Part shown: positions 1 through 4,421 of the stretch, piece by piece
How the letters are laid out: each line of letters begins with the position of its first letter
How positions within the stretch are numbered: position 1 is the stretch's first letter
Made by a program: the position numbers and the translations under genes
Notes under the pieces: generated by a model
Told to the model about the DNA's origin: nothing
Databases searched by the model: none
What the model saw: the letters and a program-made list of their open reading frames with translations, nothing else
Assembly (NCBI GenBank): GCA_026395095.1
Contig: JAPLZI010000032.1
Coordinates: 1-6,735 of the forward strand
DNA length: 6,735 nucleotides
Source: Candidatus Tayloriibacteriota bacterium
Lineage (GTDB): Bacteria; Patescibacteriota; Minisyncoccia; Phycocordibacterales; PALSA-1337
Direction: 5' to 3'

Positions 1-1
1 G

Positions 2-91
2 TCGTAGCCACAGAATGTTGTCCGCGACCGTGTACGGCTTGGCGCGCCACTTACTTCTTTTTATCCTTGTTGTCTTTATTTCTTTCCTCAA
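2..91 (-). CDS. 5' end of an unidentified gene running off the left edge (partial)
   Basis: A minus-strand frame is open from an in-frame TAA upstream of about position 115 to the window edge. It overlaps the 3' end of the 62-residue ORF in a different frame. From a TTG at 91-89 it reads 30 codons: a basic start (MRKEIKTTRIKRSKWRAK) followed by YTVADNILWLR. The alternation of basic, hydrophobic and tryptophan residues looks like real protein, and the 50 bases at the edge are clearly more GC-rich (32 of 50) than the preceding small gene. Another TTG lies at 100-98, so the start is uncertain. An overlap of this kind would fit translational coupling with the upstream small gene. I do not recognise the family, and 30 residues are too few to name a function. 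It could also be a chance open frame. Confidence 0.4.
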   Translation of the reverse strand, partial: MRKEIKTTRIKRSKWRAKPYTVADNILWLR

Positions 92-239
92 TACGAGCAA
101 ATGTGAGATAAAGATCGGCAAAGCTGTTTAGATATTCATTGGCCGTATCTTCTGATATATCTATGCCGTGTTCATCCTTCCAGACCTTAATTAACTCGTC
201 TATAAGCTTCTGACTGAAACGAAATGGTATGTAGTCCAT
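51..239 (-). CDS. Small hypothetical protein, 62 aa, charged and helical
   Basis: This complete minus-strand ORF starts with ATG at 239-237 and ends with TAA at 53-51. The product is soluble, with no signal peptide or membrane segment. It has an N-terminal part rich in aromatic and hydrophobic residues (IPFRFSQKLIDELIKVW), a middle predicted helical part (ISEDTANEYLNSFADLY) and a very lysine/aspartate-rich tail ending in KKK. Short helical proteins of this look often sit beside replication or recombination genes of mobile elements, but I recognise no named family. It is divergent from the rep operon and shares with it the intergenic region that carries the candidate origin. The amino-acid pattern (spaced hydrophobics, clean start) supports a real gene. 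A role in element maintenance or control is only a guess from position. Confidence 0.6.
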   Translation of the reverse strand: MDYIPFRFSQKLIDELIKVWKDEHGIDISEDTANEYLNSFADLYLTFARIEERNKDNKDKKK

Positions 240-256
240 ATTATTTATAAAATTAG

Positions 257-275
257 CTATCCACTGATATCCACA
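257..275 (+). promoter_or_regulatory. Two DnaA-box-like words 10 bp apart
   Basis: The word CTATCCACT (257-265) is followed one helical turn later by ATATCCACA (267-275). Against the DnaA box consensus TTATCCACA the second has one mismatch and the first has two. They share TATCCAC and lie next to AT-rich sequence (TTATTTATAAAATTA at 241-255) that could melt easily. Same-phase spacing is what one expects of cooperative binding sites. With a consensus this short the match could be chance, so this is a weak call. Confidence 0.3.
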
Positions 276-283
276 ATTTTAGC

Positions 284-311
284 TTGACACCATTTTTGCT
301 GGAGTTACAAT
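284..311 (+). promoter_or_regulatory. Sigma70-type promoter for a rightward leader or small RNA
   Basis: A perfect -35 box TTGACA (284-289) is separated by 16 bp from TACAAT (306-311), which differs from TATAAT at one position. Transcription would start near 318, just before the first hairpin, and run rightward toward rep. Because rep begins more than 400 bases downstream, the transcript either has a very long structured leader or is a separate small RNA. Confidence 0.6.
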
Positions 312-317
312 TACACC

Positions 318-500
318 AATAAGCCCATGTGGGCAGTCCATACGTCGTATGGATCGGCGCTTGACGCTACTCTCCTAGAAGAGAGAACCGAAACTTATAG
401 GCAACTAAGCCTTTAAAATTTTTATCAGTCGTTCTCTCTATATCTGTGAATCAGGACAGGTCGTCTCCGCGGATGCTTTAGCGCCGCGGGACGGTCTGAC
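318..500 (+). ncRNA. Candidate structured leader RNA or rolling-circle origin hairpins
   Basis: The stretch downstream of the strong promoter can fold into a chain of stems. GCCCA/TGGGC lies at 323-334. A perfect 7-bp stem TCCATAC/GTATGGA with loop GTC lies at 337-353. CTCTC/GAGAG lies at 370-385. A perfect 9-bp long-range stem AGAGAGAAC (380-388) pairs with GTTCTCTCT (431-439) and competes with the previous one, enclosing a small AGGC/GCCT stem (399-412). A long GC-rich stem-loop lies at 457-498. The two overlapping pairings could be alternative states. No tRNA, riboswitch or other known RNA class is recognised. The same hairpins in DNA could be the nicking or single-strand origin for the neighbouring Rep. 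The 29-codon ATG frame at 327-416 is judged incidental. Confidence 0.4.
457..498. repeat. Strong GC-rich inverted repeat (15-bp stem, 11-base loop)
   Basis: CCGCGG at 467-472 pairs with CCGCGG at 484-489 around the loop ATGCTTTAGCG. The stem continues through CGTC (462-465) with GACG (490-493), leaving T466 bulged, and then through CAGGT (457-461) with GTCTG (494-498) using two G-T pairs. It is the most stable fold in the window and far more GC-rich than its surroundings. No T-tract follows, so it is not a normal rho-independent terminator. A cruciform origin element or an RNA domain are the likely explanations. Confidence 0.6.
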
Positions 501-507
501 GGTTGAC

Positions 508-709
508 TTGATTATAGGCACACTTAAAGAGAACTCTCTTATTAGCCTAATTTAATCTTGGTAACTAAACTCACTCACTCCAAGCTCATCATCTCTGGGT
601 CAACGATTGATTATAGGCACACTTAAAGAGAACTCTCTTATTAGCCTAATTTAATCTTGGTAACTAAACTCACTCACTCCAAGCTCATCATCTCTGGGTC
701 AACGATTGA
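508..709. repeat. Tandem direct repeat, period 99 bp (two copies)
   Basis: Bases 508-610 are repeated without a mismatch at 607-709, giving two tandem copies of a 99-bp unit. Each unit carries the rep leader hairpin, the TTG start and about the first 17 codons of rep. In the first copy the reading frame from TTG 558 runs into TAA at 624-626 after 22 codons. Perfect identity points to a very recent duplication or to an assembly error. Confidence 0.9.
510..557 (+). promoter_or_regulatory. Rep leader hairpin abutting the TTG start (repeated at 609-656)
   Basis: The sequence before TTG 558 can fold into one long hairpin. GATTA (510-514) pairs with TAATC (553-557), TAGGC (515-519) pairs with GCCTA (545-549), and AAGAGA (527-532) pairs with TCTCTT (535-540). 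The outer stem ends directly at the start codon, so the RNA structure could limit translation. The same fold is possible in the second copy. The copy before the full-length rep has lost the left half, but a new 7-bp stem AAGATTA (724-730)/TAATCTT (742-748) forms there and covers part of TTG 747. Protein-binding operators are an alternative reading of the palindromes AAGAGAACTCTCTT and ATTAGCCTAAT. Confidence 0.45.
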
Positions 710-817
710 ATCGTACGAGTATAAAGATTATTAGCCTAATTTAATCTTGGTAACTAAACTCACTCACTCCAAGCTCATCATCTCTGGGTCAACGATTGAA
801 TCGTACGAGTATAAAGA
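638..817. repeat. Tandem direct repeat, period 90 bp (two copies), nested with the 99-bp repeat
   Basis: Bases 638-727 are identical to 728-817. This second duplication starts inside the leader hairpin of the middle copy and ends inside codon 24 of rep. The middle frame, from TTG 657, stops at TAG 732-734 after 25 codons. The third copy continues into the full-length rep. Both periods are multiples of three, yet the stops show that the protein was not lengthened. Confidence 0.9.
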
Positions 818-1571
818 AAGATCGCTTGCCTATGGCTTCTCCGGAAGCAAAGGCAAGTCTCGAAAGAAAATAGTCGTTGTTGACGAAGCTACAAAACAGA
901 AGAAAATTGAATCGAGAAAGCGTTCCATGCAACGCTCCAATTCCAAACTGCGACGGCTTGTAAATGCCAATGCTTGGAAATGGACAAAATCTGACAACAC
1001 TCCGTATCCTCCAGTCTTCGCCACCTTCACCTTCAAAGAAGAAATCCGCGATATCAAAGTCGCCAACAAATTATTCTCTAACTTCATCAAGAGATTAAAT
1101 TATGAGCTAGGCCATACCAAAAAATCGTTCCTGAAATATATTACCGTAATTGAATTTCAGGACTTTAGCCGTGACGGTGTCGTGCACTATCACAGCATCT
1201 TCTTTAACCTTGAGTACATACGCAAGGATATTTTGGCTGATATATGGGGTCAAGGATTCGTCCACATCCGAGCCATAGATCAGGTAAGCAATGCCGGCGC
1301 CTACGTTTCCAAGTATTTGGTCAAACACTTCGAGGATGATCGCCTCGATGGACAGAAACGATACTTCTCAAGCCGTGGTCTCTTGAAGCCCATTGAAATC
1401 CTGGATCAATTCAAAGCTGATTCCATATCGTCATTGATTCCTGCGCCATATCTGGCCAAGCAAAAAGAATTCACGAGCAAATATCAGGGCAAGGTCGAAT
1501 ACAAGCAATATCTGTTGGATAGGACGCAATCGCTAAACGATATCGTTCCGGATCTCGACCAACTCCTATGA
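747..1571 (+). CDS. HUH-type rolling-circle replication initiator (Rep, ORF2/G2P-like)
   Basis: This protein should nick the origin strand of a plasmid- or phage-like replicon and start rolling-circle synthesis, staying linked to the 5' end through tyrosine. The three family motifs are in order. FATFTFKE (91-98) is motif 1. HYH (147-149), inside a hydrophobic strand, is the HUH metal site. AYVSKYLVK (185-193) carries Y186 and Y190 as the YxxxY catalytic pair with K189 and K193. YFSSRGL (206-212) matches the conserved YSSSRGL-like segment of the ORF2/G2P Rep group. At 274 residues, length is normal for a stand-alone nuclease without helicase. The N-terminal 70 residues are very basic. The start is the TTG at 747, because an in-frame TAG lies at 732-734. 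No clear Shine-Dalgarno precedes it, so a slightly later start is possible. The stop overlaps the next start (ATGA). Confidence 0.85.
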   Translation: MVTKLTHSKLIISGSTIESYEYKERSLAYGFSGSKGKSRKKIVVVDEATKQKKIESRKRSMQRSNSKLRRLVNANAWKWTKSDNTPYPPVFATFTFKEEIRDIKVANKLFSNFIKRLNYELGHTKKSFLKYITVIEFQDFSRDGVVHYHSIFFNLEYIRKDILADIWGQGFVHIRAIDQVSNAGAYVSKYLVKHFEDDRLDGQKRYFSSRGLLKPIEILDQFKADSISSLIPAPYLAKQKEFTSKYQGKVEYKQYLLDRTQSLNDIVPDLDQLL

Positions 1572-1750
1572 TTGATATTGCTAAATTGAAAAAAATTGAT
1601 CCGGAATTGGCTAAAGTTTCTGATGCAGAAGCGCTCGAAATTCGTGATTTACTTTACAGAATGGCAGAACTCGCAATGAAAAATTATTACGAAGATCAAA
1701 ATGTTTCCAAATATCCCACTGGGGATAGCACGCTTGCGTCCGATGTGTAG
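1568..1750 (+). CDS. Small helical protein, 60 aa, between rep and recombinase
   Basis: The ATG at 1568 overlaps the rep stop as ATGA, the classic sign of translational coupling, and the recombinase starts 12 bp downstream, so all three genes form one operon. The protein has no signal or membrane segment. Residues 2-45 look like two or three amphipathic helices (IAKLKKIDPELAKVSD, then EIRDLLYRMAELAMKNYYED), followed by the short SKYPTGD segment. I recall similar small ORFs directly upstream of large serine recombinases in CPR genomes, but I know of no assigned function. A partner of the recombinase, for example a directionality or accessory factor, is plausible from position alone. The coupling and the clean amino-acid pattern make a real gene likely. 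Confidence 0.75.
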   Translation: MIDIAKLKKIDPELAKVSDAEALEIRDLLYRMAELAMKNYYEDQNVSKYPTGDSTLASDV

Positions 1751-1762
1751 TAAAATACCGAC

Positions 1763-3280
1763 ATGAACGAAAACACTTTCAAAAATGGAATAATTTATTG
1801 TCGCGTTTCTTCAACTGAACAAGTAGACGGCACATCTCTCGAATCACAGGAAAAAGTCTGCCGGGAATTCTGCACACGTGAACATATTCAAGTCTTGAAA
1901 GTATTCGTGGAAAAAGGAGAATCCGCTAAGACCGCAGATCGCACCGAATTCATCAATGCTATTAGCTTCTGCTCCGACAAAAAGAATGCCGTTGATTATT
2001 TCGTCGTGTACAAGCTCGATCGCTTTGCCCGAAATCAAGCTGATCACATTACCGTCAGGCAAACACTCAAGAAATATCATACTGAATTGAAATCAGTCAC
2101 TGAACCTATAAGCGATAGTCCGGTTGGTAAAATGATGGAAGGTATACTCTCAGCTTTTGCAGAATTCGACAATAACGTACGCACCGAAAGAAGCGTCAAT
2201 GGTATGAAAGAACGCATCAAGCAAGGAATATGGGTCTGGCAGGCTCCCATGGGCTATTGTAGGACTGGAAAAGGGGCCAACCTTACTCCTCATCCGACTT
2301 ACGCTCCGTTCATAAAAACTATCTTCGAGGAATATGCTAAAGGTATTCACACATTCGATTCATTGGCTAAATATGTTACTGATAGAGGATTCACGATGAA
2401 GAACGGCAAGCCGGCAATTCCGCAGCTCATAGAAAAGATAATCAGAAATCCTCTCTACTGTGGAAGAATCAAAGTCTGGGACATAGAAATCAAAGGTAAA
2501 TTCGAACCCATCATCAGCGAACGCCTATTCGATCAATGCCAAGAAAGCGGCAAACGCAGACCAAAGACTCCACGACTAGCAAAAAATAGCGACTTCCCAT
2601 TAAGAAAGTTAGCAACATGCGAATTCTGTAGTAAGCCCCTAACCGGAAGCAAAGCCACCGGCAGACAAGGCCAAAAATATCCGTACTACCATCATCACAA
2701 GCAAAACTGTGAACACGCCGCATTCGTCCCCAAAGCTCACTTTGAGCAAATGTTCGTAGAGTACCTCCAAGAGATAACACCGAGCTTCAAATTCGAGGAA
2801 TCTTTCAAAGCTATAGTCCTCGATATCTGGAAAAACAACTTCAAAAAATTCGACGAGGAAAACGAGCAAATCAAAAAGGCTGTTACCGTGCTAGAACAGA
2901 AACGCCAGCGTGTATTTGACCTACACCAGGATAAGACCTACACAGATCAGGAATTCAAAGACCAGAAAAACCTCTTAGACGACAAAATCAAAAAGCACAT
3001 GAGTCTCATGCACGAGAAATACGACAAGGAATTCAAAATGGACGCCGCTCTGGAATATTGCTTTGACTTCGTAAGAAATACCGCAAGCACATGGGTAAAG
3101 CTAGCAAACAAGCCGGAAGATCGTCTATGTTTCCAAAAATTAGTAATCTCCGAAAATGTGCAATTTTCTGGAAATAAATTTGGAAACGCAAAACTAACGC
3201 CAATCTACAACCTATATCAACAATTCTTGCTCGATAAATCCTCTTTGGTGACCCATTATACTGGATTTCCGAACTGGTAA
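1763..3280 (+). CDS. Large serine recombinase / integrase
   Basis: This enzyme cuts and rejoins two att sites through a phosphoserine intermediate to integrate or excise the element. Residues 9-155 form the resolvase-type catalytic domain: YCRVSS with nucleophile S16, YKLDRFAR with R87 and R90, and the helix with E142 and R143. Residues about 158-265 are the Recombinase DNA-binding domain (GYCR, IIRNPLYCG). A zinc ribbon follows with CEFC (286-289) and YYHHHKQNC (308-316). The third ligand, normally Cys, appears to be His311, giving a C-C-H-C site. Residues about 365-425 are a charged coiled coil, as used for synapsis control in this family. The length of 505 residues is typical and the gene looks intact. 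ATG 1763 follows tandem TAG-TAA stops of the previous frame, and the Shine-Dalgarno is weak. Its att site is expected close by, and the gene-free stretch downstream is the natural candidate. Confidence 0.93.
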   Translation: MNENTFKNGIIYCRVSSTEQVDGTSLESQEKVCREFCTREHIQVLKVFVEKGESAKTADRTEFINAISFCSDKKNAVDYFVVYKLDRFARNQADHITVRQTLKKYHTELKSVTEPISDSPVGKMMEGILSAFAEFDNNVRTERSVNGMKERIKQGIWVWQAPMGYCRTGKGANLTPHPTYAPFIKTIFEEYAKGIHTFDSLAKYVTDRGFTMKNGKPAIPQLIEKIIRNPLYCGRIKVWDIEIKGKFEPIISERLFDQCQESGKRRPKTPRLAKNSDFPLRKLATCEFCSKPLTGSKATGRQGQKYPYYHHHKQNCEHAAFVPKAHFEQMFVEYLQEITPSFKFEESFKAIVLDIWKNNFKKFDEENEQIKKAVTVLEQKRQRVFDLHQDKTYTDQEFKDQKNLLDDKIKKHMSLMHEKYDKEFKMDAALEYCFDFVRNTASTWVKLANKPEDRLCFQKLVISENVQFSGNKFGNAKLTPIYNLYQQFLLDKSSLVTHYTGFPNW

Positions 3281-3542
3281 AACATAGGGATTCTATTGGG
3301 TTAAGTATAAGTGAGATAAGAGAATTCTCCAAAAAGTAGGTTCTACCAAGGCACAGTGTCAGAATAGGTTAATCAGTCGCCCTGTAGTGTGACTGGGGGG
3401 GTAGACCCTCTGCCAAGTACCCCTGTATGTTTTATAAAAAAGTAATGGTACCTCAAGAGATGCGGACTAGAGGGACATAATACAGGTAATGACCATGCAT
3501 AATTAGAGTTGACTGGCGTCAAATAATCAAGGAGATGGTGCT
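3281..3542. other. Gene-free stretch after the recombinase, candidate element boundary
   Basis: This interval between the plus-strand recombinase and the 3' end of the minus-strand operon holds no convincing ORF. It contains inverted repeats at 3374-3395 and 3398-3423, a short GTAG/CTAC pair near 3336-3346 and TTGAC/GTCAA at 3509-3520. As the meeting point of two convergent operons it should terminate transcription, but no hairpin with a good T-tract is present for either direction. The GGGGTA/TACCCC pair followed by TGTATGTTTTAT is the nearest approach. Confidence 0.4.
3374..3427. other. Candidate serine-recombinase attachment site (attP or hybrid)
   Basis: GGGGTA (3398-3403) and TACCCC (3418-3423) form a perfect 6-bp inverted repeat around a 14-base centre. 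Just left lies CAGTC (3374-3378) with GACTG (3391-3395), and the word CCCTGTA occurs twice in the same orientation (3380-3386, 3421-3427). Large serine recombinases bind imperfect inverted half-sites of about 50 bp that normally lie next to their own gene, and this lies about 95-145 bp after the recombinase stop. The run of seven G is unusual in this AT-rich DNA. The crossover dinucleotide cannot be placed without the other att site. Confidence 0.35.
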
Positions 3543-3545
3543 ATG
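3529..3545 (+). promoter_or_regulatory. Strong Shine-Dalgarno and ATG with no matching gene
   Basis: AAGGAG (3529-3534) sits 8 bases before ATG (3543-3545), the best ribosome-binding site seen in this window. The frame it opens runs about 55 codons to a TAA, but nearly all of it is the antisense of the minus-strand 197-residue gene, which ends at 3568. It therefore looks like the surviving 5' end of a gene cut off where the minus-strand operon joined. Chance is the alternative. Confidence 0.3.
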
Positions 3546-3567
3546 GCGAGAATATACAGTCCGATGA

Positions 3568-4161
3568 TTAATTTATCGTCAAAGACCTTAGCCAATGGAT
3601 CTTCCCATACGACTGAGCGATCCAAGACCAAGCCGGAGAATCGCCGAAGTCATTTCGAAAACAGTAGTAGATGTTACTTACTATTTCTTTCTCAGGCCTT
3701 GTAAACCTAACCTCGAAGACAAAATCTATAGCATCTAAGGGAAAGATTGGCATCTCAACATATCCATAGTATCGAGTAAATTTTTTACCGACTTCCTTAT
3801 GCATCGTATAGTGATTGGGATACGGTGGTTTAGGAACAAGCTCTGAAGTATAGTTTTTGTCTATGTACATTTCCCAGTAGAATCTCTCAACTGTCTTCTT
3901 CCCCGAATTTTTGACTGAGAGATACAAAATATATTCCGACAAATCAGCTTCTCCTGTGACAAAGTTATGAGCTTTGCTCTTTCGGTAATTAACTATCCGA
4001 AATTTCATCTTTGCTCGTTGTCGCCATCGAATGATAGGTGGGGCAAGGAATGAACCTATGATAACAACAATGAGCGTAGCAAAGAGTTGTGCGAAGAAAG
4101 AAGACCAGAAAGGCGATGAATCAATGAAAGCAGAAAGTGTAATTGTGGTCGTTGGTGTCAT
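3568..4161 (-). CDS. Single-pass membrane protein of unknown function, 197 aa
   Basis: Residues about 18-41 form one transmembrane helix (FWSSFFAQLFATLIVVIIGSFLA), followed by a basic RWRQRAKMK stretch. By the positive-inside rule the short N-terminus is outside and the remaining ~155 residues are in the cytoplasm. That domain looks beta-rich, with YILYLSVKNSGKKTVERF resembling the strand-turn pattern of an Ig-like or beta-sandwich fold. No catalytic motif is visible. It is the last visible gene of the minus-strand operon, 12 bp after the 81-residue membrane protein. ATG 4161-4159 is preceded by no clear Shine-Dalgarno, so translation may depend on coupling. I recognise no family. A membrane sensor or effector working with the large upstream protein is an inference from operon position. 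Confidence 0.75.
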   Translation of the reverse strand: MTPTTTITLSAFIDSSPFWSSFFAQLFATLIVVIIGSFLAPPIIRWRQRAKMKFRIVNYRKSKAHNFVTGEADLSEYILYLSVKNSGKKTVERFYWEMYIDKNYTSELVPKPPYPNHYTMHKEVGKKFTRYYGYVEMPIFPLDAIDFVFEVRFTRPEKEIVSNIYYCFRNDFGDSPAWSWIAQSYGKIHWLRSLTIN

Positions 4162-4173
4162 ATTAATAGGGCT

Positions 4174-4419
4174 CTATAGGAAGAGAATTAATACTGACAC
4201 TACCGCCCCACAAAGAACAAAGCAAACACCTGCAATTCCCCATTTGCGCTGAGTTAACCTATCCTTGACGGCAGGTAGTTTTAGATTTTGCTCTCGTGTA
4301 CCGCCCCATTTTGATACACCTAGATCAAGTGCCTGTTCTTCAGAGATAAAGAGACCTCTGCCAAAACAAAAGCTACCGAGTAAATTCAAAACGATACTGA
4401 TTATAGATAGTAACTTCAT
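4174..4419 (-). CDS. Small two-helix membrane protein, 81 aa
   Basis: This ORF starts with ATG 4419-4417, only 2 bp after the stop of the large solenoid gene, and ends in TAG at 4176-4174, so it is surely co-transcribed. Residues about 3-24 (LLSIISIVLNLLGSFCFGRG) and 60-81 (GIAGVCFVLCGAVVSVLILFL) are transmembrane helices. The loop between them, about 27-58, is polar, with LGVSKWGG and KLPAVKDRLTQRKW. Both ends fall close to the membrane and the C-terminus is wholly hydrophobic. I believe I have seen similar small two-helix hypothetical proteins with this loop, but no function is known to me. Pore-forming or membrane-perturbing effectors of immune systems can look like this. So can simple accessory membrane proteins. 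Confidence 0.75.
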   Translation of the reverse strand: MKLLSIISIVLNLLGSFCFGRGLFISEEQALDLGVSKWGGTREQNLKLPAVKDRLTQRKWGIAGVCFVLCGAVVSVLILFL

Positions 4420-4421
4420 AT

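Larger units (their letters stand above)
240..746. other. Gene-free, highly structured region: candidate origin / control region
   Basis: About 500 bases separate the divergent small ORF from rep and hold no convincing gene. In order they contain an AT-rich stretch with two DnaA-box-like words (257-275), a sigma70-like promoter (284-311), a run of hairpins (323-334, 337-353, 370-385, 380-439, 457-498) and the duplicated rep leader (508-817). Rolling-circle replicons usually carry their double-strand origin next to or inside rep and a heavily folded single-strand origin nearby. The position beside an HUH Rep and the density of inverted repeats fit that. A structured RNA controlling rep is the main alternative, and both could be true. 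No nick site could be identified from the sequence alone. Confidence 0.5.

Noticed and set aside
327..416. ATG frame for a 29-residue peptide just after the strong promoter
   Set aside because: It has no ribosome-binding site inside the predicted transcript, lies wholly within hairpin-forming sequence, and its composition gives no protein-like pattern.
399..425. AGGC/GCCT hairpin followed by TTAAAATTTTTA as a rho-independent terminator
   Set aside because: The stem is only 4 bp and the T-run is interrupted by four A. It is better explained as an inner part of the larger fold.
503..530. TTGACT with a -10 near 525 as a second promoter for rep
   Set aside because: The best -10 at 16-bp spacing is TAAAGA, only three of six matches to consensus, so it is not supportable.
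508..817. CRISPR array reading of the three repeated units
   Set aside because: The copies are contiguous tandem duplications of gene and leader sequence with no variable spacers, and there are no cas genes.
830..1328. Two minus-strand ORFs (86 and 73 codons) inside rep
   Set aside because: They are antisense shadows of rep, which carries all HUH-family motifs in its own frame.
1844..3332. Several minus-strand ORFs of 66-99 codons inside the recombinase
   Set aside because: They overlap a recombinase that is intact and conserved over its full length. Their sequences show no domain pattern.
3281..3420. tRNA or tRNA fragment as integration target near GTAGGTTCTACC
   Set aside because: No T-loop consensus, acceptor stem or anticodon arm could be assembled around it.
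4031..4252. Plus-strand ORF of 73 codons antisense to the junction of the two membrane-protein genes
   Set aside because: Both minus-strand genes have clear membrane segments and operon spacing. The plus-strand frame has neither.
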